Shown piece after piece: positions 57,720-64,000 of a stretch of DNA of 64,000 bases. Numbering within the stretch: position 1 is the stretch's first letter; each line of letters starts with the position of its first letter. Location of the stretch: contig NC_039362.1 in assembly GCF_003573695.1 (NCBI RefSeq), positions 3,074,929 to 3,138,928 on the forward strand. Direction: 5' to 3'. Below the pieces are notes generated by a model. That model was not told where the DNA came from. It worked only from the letters and a program-made list of their open reading frames with translations, and made no database searches. Source of the DNA: Papaver somniferum. Its lineage: Eukaryota > Streptophyta > Magnoliopsida > Ranunculales > Papaveraceae. The translations under genes were made by a program, and so were the position numbers.

Positions 57720-58170
57720 AGAGAAGTTCGGCTAAGAATTTTGTGAAAAATATTGTCGAACGAGCCGAACTTGCTGGAGATGAAGAACATGAAGAACAGT
57801 TTGGTTGTTGCGCAAAAAAAAATTCCTAACCGAACTTTTTAATTTTATAACCGAATTTTTGATTTTATAACCGAATTTTCACATCAAAGTTCGGTTACGC
57901 GTAGCTTCTTTCTTCATAACTGAATTTTTCTCTGAAATCCTATATATTGAGTTCGGTTACGTCACACTTGTTAAATTTTCTAACCGAACTTTTAATTTCC
58001 TAAGAGACCTTGTCTCTTAAATCCTGTATATTGAGTCGATTGCGTCTCAATTTTTTTTCTCCTAACCAAATTCTCTATATATTTAGTTCGGTTACATCGC
58101 AAATTTTTTCTCCTAACTGAACTTTTCTCTGAAAGCAAAAAACTCCATTAAAACTAAGTTCAGCTACCTG
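57720..58170. repeat. Cluster of GTTCGGTTA / TAACCGAAC words
   Basis: About a dozen copies or near copies in both directions, for example near 57,727, 57,826, 57,847, 57,870, 57,890, 57,951, 57,979, 58,087 and 58,161, often followed by TTTT or CGT. Spacing is irregular. No coding frame. Confidence 0.7.
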
Positions 58171-58613
58171 CGCTTTCATGAACATTATCCCTACATTAAC
58201 AGATAAGTTCGTCTAGTTGTTCTTAAGATCTTGTGGCCAAACTTGTTTGACTTATCCCAAATCAAGCTATAAAATTTCTCATTTTCAGAAAATTTTGGCC
58301 AATTTAAGCAACAAAAAACTAAATTTGAAGTGTGCTTGAGCAGTTTGAAGGTTCGGATCAAAAAAATAAAAAATAACTGAGTTGTTCCAACTCTTATATT
58401 CTCCTTCTTCTCCCCTCTCAATAACTTAATTTAAGAAAAATAATATTGACTTAATCTTACATTAATCATTCATTAACCTAACTTAATTACACTAACTAAT
58501 CGTTACACAAACTTATTTAGGAAGGGTAATTTTGGTATTAGCATAAATGTTTTCATAAGGGGTGACTTCACTTTACTTCTAAATATCTTAATAAAAATAG
58601 AACCATGGTCCCC

Positions 58614-59160
58614 AAAAAGGCTTACCAAATTTTTCTTTTTGTTTTCAAAGACTCTGGCATTTCGCTCTCTCCGTATACACCACCATATTGCAGCCAGAAT
58701 GTTATTCCAAATTCGATTAAGTCTTTTGTCACCTTAATTAAACTTCCACGACTTCACATTTGTAGTCACATTTGAATAGTAAGTCCAATCAAAACGACAT
58801 CCTTCAACAAAGTAATCCCAAATTCTCCGGGCTCTCCAGCATCCATAGAATAAATGCGAGCTAGTTTCATCGTATTCATCACAAAAACAACATAAACTAG
58901 AAATATCCATACCTCTTCTTAATAGCTTATCCTCCTTCATTATCCTATCATGAGAAAGAAGCCAAAGAAAAAAATTTTGATTTTGCAAGGATACTCCTGG
59001 CTCCATACAACATCGATTGGAAAATTTAGCTTACCTTGATCTTCATCACTCCTAATACCATCCTTAACCGTAAATTGACCATGATTATTTCCGACTCAAA
59101 CTTTGCTATCCAAAATACCTTCTTTTCCTAGACATAAATACCCACCTTAAACAATCACCC
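58614..59160 (-). pseudogene. LINE fragment with zf-RVT region (minus)
   Basis: The minus frame 59006-58734 reads FFLWLLSHDRIMKEDKLLRR, then CCFCDEYDETSSHLFYGCWR and RRIWDY: the W-L...R, C-x2-C...H-x3-C layout of the zf-RVT module of plant LINEs. Short frames above it (FTVKDGIRS-like, 59,040-59,080) continue it. It is cut by the E3 LTR at about 59,166 and by the inverted-repeat element at 58,613. Confidence 0.7.
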
Positions 59161-59165
59161 CCAAC

Positions 59166-61024
59166 TGGTGGAAAAGGAAAGAAGTACCTAAACTAGCCTG
59201 CAAGTGCACAGGGAAGTTGAAGCAAGAAAAAGTAAATAAGGGTTTTGTCCACAGGGACTTGGAGGATTTGCTAAAGTTCTCTAAGTTTCAAAATTTAACT
59301 GAATTCAAAGGAGCTAGTGACAAAAGTTGATAAAAAGGATTGAGTTACTAGGGTTATTAAGTCCACCTCTAACTTACACCATGTATTCACTAGATTATGC
59401 TATTCTTGTCTTATAAGATGCAAGGATTAAGATTCCATTCTTGGTTCTCTACATCTAAGGAGTTTCTCCTATTGAAAGATCAAATCAACTAAAGTATGAC
59501 TCCAAAGCACTAATTGTCTTGGTTAAGACACAACTAGTCTAAGGATTAAGAGTGGTCTGATTGAACATGAGTTGTAGTTTTATCAACATGTTATAAGTCT
59601 AACTACAATGTATTCATAACATACCATGTATTCATAACATACAATGTGAAAGTAGAATGATGATTTACTAACTTTGATTCTTTCCTAAACTTGTTTATCA
59701 ATCAAGAACAACATAATCATAGTGTAATACATAACAGTAAGTTAGGGCTTCCTCAAATCCCTAGCAGATGAAACTAGAACATATACATGACCATTATCAT
59801 CATCTTCACAGATGTAGACATACTCAAAAATATCATCATAACAGCAAACACAGTCAAGGTGAAAATATATCAATTATCAAATTAATATTGCAAGAAGTAA
59901 AATTTATAACTCAAAGCATGCTGTTCACTGGCTAGCCCAGAGATGCCGAATTTTACAACCCCTAACACCCTTTTATAGTTACAACAAAAAAAATTCAAAA
60001 TCCCCAAATCAGTAAAATTAGGGTTTCACCAAATACGAAATTCACTCACCTAACTCTCTGATTTCTTCTTCTATTTCGTCGACCCATGCTTCCTCAACGT
60101 CTTCTGCTCCTTCCCATGCTTCAATTACATCCATCTCATCAACTTATTTCACCAACTCCACAGCTAGGGATTAGAGGTGTGAAAATGGGTGAAATTAGTC
60201 GCTGAGAGGGATATAGGACGTGATATAGGGGATGGGTTTAGTTGGTAGGAGCCATGATGGCTTTGGTGGTGGATGTGGTGGTGGCAGAAGGAGCAGGTGG
60301 TGGTGATGGCGTACGAGTTCTGCAGACGGAGAGGGGAAGAAGATGGATTCGATGGTTTTGGGAGAAGGGTGTGTTCGGCGATGGGTATAGGGTGTTCGAT
60401 ACTTGGGTGTTAGGCGGGTTCAGCGAGGTTTGATGATCTGCGACAAGGAGCGATGGATGGGAAGATGGTAGGTGGATCCAACGGCGATACGGAGGTAAGC
60501 GTGGAGCGACCGTCGGATGAAGGGATGTAGCAAAACGGACGACCCAAGATGGAGATGGGCGTTGCGATGTAAAGCGGGGGCTTCGGAGTTTGATGTGCGA
60601 TGATGGAGCGACCGTAGGATGCTGAAATGCTTCGATCTGACGGCTGAAATCCGAGACGGGCTTGGATAGTGGAAAGGTGTTTGAGTAAGGGTTTTGGGCC
60701 TTGGGTATGCCAAGCCCATATCTTCTTTAAGGACAATTCTTCTTCTTCAAGCCCACTTCTAGCCTTTTGGTCTTGTGCACAACATTCTTCGCGGCTTCCT
60801 TGTGTAATTCCTCCCGGCTTTTCACTACTTTTCTGCTCTTTTCCGCTCCGCTATTCATCCAAACTTTATTTATTACCTAAAAATGCAAAATTAATTAATA
60901 AAAATATTTATTCTTGAAAACAAAGAAAATACAGAATATGGGATAAAATGTAGAATTAATGCACAAAAGATGAGTTAAATGCCAAGAAAAATATATAGAA
61001 ATATGCACTTTTTAGCACTCATCA
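59166..61024 (-). repeat. E3 3' LTR (1859 bp, minus)
   Basis: Minus strand: starts TGATGAGTGC at 61024, ends CCACCA at 59166. Its first 250 bp and last 100 bp are recognisably related to the E1 and E2 LTRs; the middle is diverged. Small overlapping frames at 60,242-60,917 are LTR sequence. The base group CCAAC at 59,161-59,165 would be the target duplication; its partner is off-window. Confidence 0.85.
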
Positions 61025-62288
61025 AATACCCCCAAACCTGAATTTTACTTGTCCTCAAGTAAAACAAAACTAAGGAAATCCTACCTATACCACTGTCGCT
61101 GGTCTCTCGAATGCATTTAGCGTATGCACTAAGCCTTTTAAACCACTAAGTGTCCCTAGTGGACGAGTTAAGTCTCGTGAAGGTTTGCTTAGAACGTACC
61201 TACAAAGTTCTAGGTCAAAATATAAGCTCATATTCCATCAAATGTGACATGTGCAAGTCAGTTTAAGCTCACAACAAAATGGAGATGTCAATCTAGCTAT
61301 CAAAGGCACAATCCTAGCACTGATACAAAAAAAGACATGTGATAAGAGTGTAAAGTGTATCTACACATGTGTAAAGAAAGATCTGAAGTTATGACTACTA
61401 ATCACCAAGAGATAGTTTCTCAGGCTAAGAACCAAGGTCGAAATCTAGCTAGCTGTCCGGACTTTACGAGAATTGTGAATGAGTAGGAGGTATTTCACAA
61501 TCACTCGCGTTGTACATCAATGGCATACACCCTTCCTTGCTTATTACAATAAAACAAAAAAGATGACTCTTTACATGACTCTTATTTACATTGACTACTC
61601 TCTTTTATTTTTGGAACAGGAAAGAATGAAATTGATAAATACTTGATTTTTTTTTTTTTTTTTGCAAGAAGGAAACACTTTTGATACATATACAAAAGGA
61701 AACAAAAGATTACATGACACTTTGCAAGAGGTAGCCCTTTTTGATGCACCCAGTTAAATTCGATGGTTGTTTTTCTTAATGTAACCTCCACCTTCTATCC
61801 CAACCAACCAAAGAACAAGCTAGTCAAGTTTCATTCAGTATTCTAAAGTGATTGGCAATCGTGACTTCCTATCAAACACCTTGAAGATCGAGGCTATACA
61901 TGTATTAGTAGATCGTGCGCGTGCAAATTTCTTATCACTATGTGAATTGTGCTAGAATCAGGGTGCCTAAATATCTAGACTAAGACTCCTAAAAATTACA
62001 TATATGCACAAGAGTCAACATTTCAAGGTAAATGAGCTCCATTTTTATGTTTTTTTTTTTATCATTTTTTTAATTTTTTAATTTGATTTTTAATTTTTTC
62101 AAAAAGAGGGAGGAGTTTTGTTTTCAATTATAGCATGTTATCAGGGTATGTACTGATTATCACCCCTAAACCTAAATTAAACAGTGTCCTCAATGTTTAA
62201 AAAGTGCAAAAGAAAGAACTGTACAGAAAAGGAAAAACATAAAATAAAATGGAACGTTCAACCTGGTTTATGTACAAGGGTAGACCAA
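61025..62288 (-). other. E3 3' non-coding region (minus)
   Basis: Inverted counterpart of E1 1451-2893 and E2 36,954-38,403, with both AGGTTTGGGGG-type tracts (LTR-adjacent at about 61,029-61,040; internal and weaker at about 62,162-62,175) and a short A run. No coding. Confidence 0.75.
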
Positions 62289-64000
62289 TCAGGCCGCATA
62301 GACAGGATCCTCCAGATCGGTTGCCTCAATGTCAGGCGGAAGTGGTTCAAGGAACGGTTTCAATCGCTGCCCATTCACTTTGAAAATGTTCTTGTTGGAG
62401 ACATCTTCAAGTTCCACAGCTCCATGAGGGAATACCGTGCGTACTAGGAACGGGCCTGTCCATCGGGACCGCAATTTTCCTGGAAAAAGATGCAGCCGAG
62501 AGTCGTATAACAAAACTTTCTGACCCGGTGTGAATGACTTGCACAGAATACGCTTATCATGAAACAACTTCATCTTTTGCTTATACAGCTTGGCACTGTC
62601 ATAAGCCTCGTTCCTCAATTCTTCTAACTCATTGAGTTGAAGTTTCCGTTGTGCACCCGCCTTGTCGAGAGAAAAGTTAAGTTTCTTGATAGCCCAGTAA
62701 GCTCGATGTTCTAATTCCACAGGAAGATGACATGGCTTTCCATACACTAGACGATAAGGGGACATGCCAATTGGTGTCTTATAAGCTGTTCTATAGGCCC
62801 ACAAAGCATCATTCAATCTCAATGACCAATATTTCCTTGACGGGTTGACCGTCTTCTCCAGAATGTGCTTAATTTCCCTATTAGAAACTTCTACTTGTCC
62901 GCTTGTCTGAGGGTGGTACGGAGTTGCAACCTTGTGGGTTATGCCATACTTGCGTACTAAAGACTCAAAGTACTTGTTACAGAAATGTGAACCACCGTCA
63001 CTGATTATAGCTCTAGGGGTACCAAAACGTGAAAATATGTTCTCCTTCAGAAATGAGAGTACCACCTTGTGGTCATTCGTCTTGGTTGCAACAGCTTCAA
63101 CCCACTTCGAAACGTAATCAACAACAACTAGGATGTATAATTTGCCTTCAGAAATAGGAAATGGACCCATAAAGTCAATCCCCCACACATCAAATAGCTC
63201 AACGATCAAAATCGGATTCAACGGCATCATGTTTCTCCTCGAGATACTTCCTAGTTTCTGACAGCGTTCACAAGCAATACAATACTCATGGCAGTCTCTA
63301 AACAGCGATGGCCAGTAGAACCCACACTGCAGGATCTTTGCAGCGGTCTTCTTGGCACTGAAATGCCCTCCACATGCTTGGTCATGACAGAAAGATATCA
63401 CATCTTTCTGTTCCATGTCGGGTACACATCTCCTAATGATTTGGTCTCGGCAGTACTTAAACAAATATGGGTCGTCCCAAAGGAAATGTTTAACTTCAGC
63501 CAAGAACTTGGAGCGGTCTTGTCTCGACCAATGTGAGGGCATTCTACCTGTAGCAAGGTAGTTAACAATGTCGGCAAACCAAGGAAGGTTTGACACAGAC
63601 ATCAATTGTTCATCAGGGAATGATTCTATAATCAGCTCAGATTCATCAATAGACTCACTAGTTAATCGGGACAAGTGATCAGCAACCACATTCTCACAAC
63701 CTTTCTTATCACGGATTTCGATGTCGAATTCCTGTAATAAGAGTATCCATCGAATAAGGCGAGCTTTAGCATCCTTCTTAGAAAGAAGATACTTCAAAGC
63801 CGCATGGTCAGTGTATATGATGATCTTAGATCCTATCAAATAAGATATAAACTTGTCTAATGAAAATACCACGGCAAGTAACTCCTTCTCGGTAGTCGAA
63901 TAGTTGAGTTGAGCATCATTAAGAGTTTACTAGCATAGTATATCACATATGGTAGTCTATCAACACGCTGTCCTAAAACAGCGCCAACGGCATAATCAGA
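62289..64000 (-). CDS. E3 pol 3' part: RNase H and integrase
   Basis: The open frame runs from about 63,911 to the stop at 62289, with 527 aa after the first internal Met at 63872. The RNase H end ([20 protein letters not shown], then [11 protein letters not shown]) is followed by the integrase zinc finger ([10 protein letters not shown] ... [11 protein letters not shown], about residues 160-207), and the catalytic core with [20 protein letters not shown] and the Glu in [10 protein letters not shown], giving the D, D, 35, E set. The C-terminal GPY/F-type module reads [20 protein letters not shown] then [12 protein letters not shown]. No chromodomain, as expected for Athila. A missing base near 63,925 shifts the frame between the two halves of RNase H, so this copy is probably inactive, although the integrase is intact. 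Confidence 0.9.

Larger units (their letters stand above)
49875..58613. mobile_element. Large inverted-repeat-bounded element with nested insertions (8.7 kb)
   Basis: The left end GGGGACCATGGTTTTATTTT at 49,875 pairs with the right end ending at 58,613, which inverted reads GGGGACCATGGTTCTATTTT. The match continues for about 90 bp on each side (AAGACATTTAGAAGTAAA, ACCCCTTAT, AAACATTTATG), by eye about 80-85% identical. Length and style suggest a Mutator-like element, but I find no clear 9-bp duplication at these borders, and the left tip is partly duplicated. The interior carries a copia-like element with an hAT copy, motif arrays, an exon-like RS-rich segment, a LINE tail and a SINE-like insertion. 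No transposase seen. Confidence 0.55.
59166..64000 (-). mobile_element. E3: 3' half of an Athila-like LTR element with pol (minus)
   Basis: Read on the minus strand: RNase H and integrase (64,000-62,289), a 1.26 kb non-coding region, a purine tract and a 1.86 kb LTR. The rest, including RT, protease, gag and the 5' LTR, is outside the window. LTR start, purine tract and non-coding region match E1 and E2. No envelope-like ORF lies between pol and the LTR. Confidence 0.9.

Noticed and set aside
62289..63872. Treating the integrase-containing ORF as a host gene
   Set aside because: RNase H plus D-D-35-E integrase with an adjacent LTR and purine tract place it firmly in an LTR retrotransposon.

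Overview
The window is plant nuclear DNA: split genes with GT-AG introns, a LONGIFOLIA/TRM-type gene, and dense nested plant transposons (Athila-like, Tat-like, chromovirus and copia LTR elements, L1-type LINEs, hAT, Mutator-like, Tourist-like, Stowaway-like, Helitron-like and SINE-like). It is most likely a eudicot. A basal eudicot such as a poppy relative would fit, but that is a guess. I can support only one ordinary host gene: a five-exon LONGIFOLIA-like gene at 24,191-28,272 (+), encoding 1078 aa.

Layout. 1-5,362: 3' part of a non-autonomous Athila-like element (E1) with a broken gag, a long 3' non-coding region and a 2.5 kb LTR. 5,363-6,400: 3' end of a chromovirus-type gypsy element, minus strand. 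7,222-11,048: a 3.8 kb LTR of Tat/Ogre type (minus) built from two kinds of tandem repeat, followed to about 14,061 by its internal region with a degenerate antisense, intron-containing gene. 14,062-14,900: 5' end of a copia element (minus). 15,857-16,168: Stowaway-like MITE. 16,182-20,131: Mutator-like element with perfect 9-bp target duplications, short-motif arrays and possible captured exons. 21,440-22,698: 5'-truncated LINE. 23,640-28,500: the LONGIFOLIA-like gene. 28,966-31,072: a Stowaway-like MITE, then a Tourist-like MITE holding an internally deleted hAT element.

31,470-42,900: an L1-type LINE split by E2 (32,014-40,571), a complete, very young, non-autonomous Athila-like element with ATAAG target duplications and LTRs that differ only at a few small indels. 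46,302-49,178: candidate Helitron with a clear 3' hairpin and CTAG end. 49,875-58,613: a segment bounded by about 90-bp inverted repeats. It holds a non-coding copia-like element (itself carrying a second, differently deleted hAT copy), motif arrays, an RS-rich captured exon, a LINE tail and a SINE-like element. 58,614-59,165: LINE fragment (minus). 59,166-64,000: 3' half of a coding-competent-looking Athila-like element (E3, minus) with RNase H and integrase.

How the parts relate. E1, E2 and E3 share LTR ends, the same 3' non-coding region and the same T/G-rich tracts. E1 and E2 lack pol in what is visible, so an E3-like relative may supply enzymes (inference). The two hAT copies share ends and a tandem array, but one keeps the transposase C-terminus and the other the N-terminus. 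Apart from the LONGIFOLIA-like gene, almost every long open frame belongs to a mobile element or is low complexity. All homology statements rest on motif recognition by eye; no database search was run.
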